Made by a program: the position numbers and the translations under genes. Positions 5,917 through 6,078 of a stretch of 6,078 nucleotides of DNA are shown here, piece after piece; the stretch's first letter is position 1, and the number at the start of each line of letters is the position of its first letter. Source of the stretch: Lentisphaeria bacterium (GTDB lineage: Bacteria > Verrucomicrobiota > Lentisphaeria > Victivallales > UBA1829); contig JAFVRL010000256.1 of assembly GCA_017504325.1 (NCBI GenBank), positions 1 to 6,078 of the forward strand, given 5' to 3'. The notes below the pieces were generated by a model. That model was not told the origin of the DNA. It searched no databases and worked only from the letters and a program-made list of their open reading frames with translations.

Positions 5917-6078
5917 TTATTTATTTTCAGATACTGTATTGCTGCTTGAATTCATATATGGATTTTTTCTATATACATACAGGCAGGAACTGTCACCGAG
6001 AAAGATTTTTTCGGGAGGCACATAGTTGTCTGAAAACAAATTTTTATTTTCAGGAAAACCATCGTAAGTAATGCCGGC
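5917..6078 (-). CDS. C-terminal end of an unrecognised protein (5' part outside the window)
   Basis: The minus strand from the right edge is open for 53 codons and ends at TAA (5917-5919). The residues look like real protein: an acidic and aromatic mix with YDGFPENKN, then SDNYVPPEKIFLGDSS and a polar tail SSSNTVSENK. The other two minus-strand frames are interrupted or read less like protein, and no start is visible, so the gene begins outside the window. I do not recognise the family. The PPEKIFLGDSS segment faintly recalls the C-terminal part of pseudopilin-like (prepilin-type) proteins common in Lentisphaerota, but this is a guess. No strong terminator follows, and the 660-bp gap makes co-transcription with the exosortase cluster unlikely. 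Confidence 0.5.
   Translation of the reverse strand, partial: AGITYDGFPENKNLFSDNYVPPEKIFLGDSSCLYVYRKNPYMNSSSNTVSENK

Overview
The window looks like chromosomal DNA of a Gram-negative bacterium that makes an extracellular polysaccharide and sorts surface proteins with an exosortase. A small substrate with a Pro-Leu-Pro-Gly C-terminal sorting tail, a stand-alone exosortase, moderate GC and AT-rich spacers would fit the PVC group (Lentisphaerota or a related verrucomicrobial lineage). No phylogenetic marker is present, so that placement is inference.

Every supported gene lies on the minus strand, so the window reads from right to left. At the right edge (5917-6078) are the last 53 codons of an unrecognised protein. 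Next comes an AT-rich spacer of about 660 bp (5253-5916) that holds a candidate promoter, a GC-rich leader block and several small repeats, but no convincing gene. Then five genes run head to tail: a PEP-CTERM-like surface protein (4674-5252), a membrane-anchored TPR protein (2470-4638), an exosortase (1605-2465), a polytopic EpsI-like protein (547-1605) and a PglC-type phosphoglycosyl transferase (1-550) that continues past the left edge.

The last four genes are packed like an operon. There is a 4-bp gap between the TPR protein and the exosortase, a 1-bp TAATG overlap between the exosortase and the EpsI-like gene, and a 4-bp ATGA overlap into the sugar transferase. The 35-bp gap after the substrate gene holds a weak hairpin followed by a T-rich stretch, which could make the substrate transcript more abundant than the rest.

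Together the genes suggest a self-contained secretion and display module. The substrate is exported by Sec, held by its C-terminal helix, and probably processed by the exosortase with help from the EpsI-like and TPR proteins. The sugar transferase starts synthesis of the polysaccharide with which such proteins are thought to associate. Exosortase genes beside exopolysaccharide genes are an established arrangement. Less ordinary here are the single substrate placed first in the same operon, its P-L-P tail, and the EpsI-like protein with a large multi-spanning membrane half.
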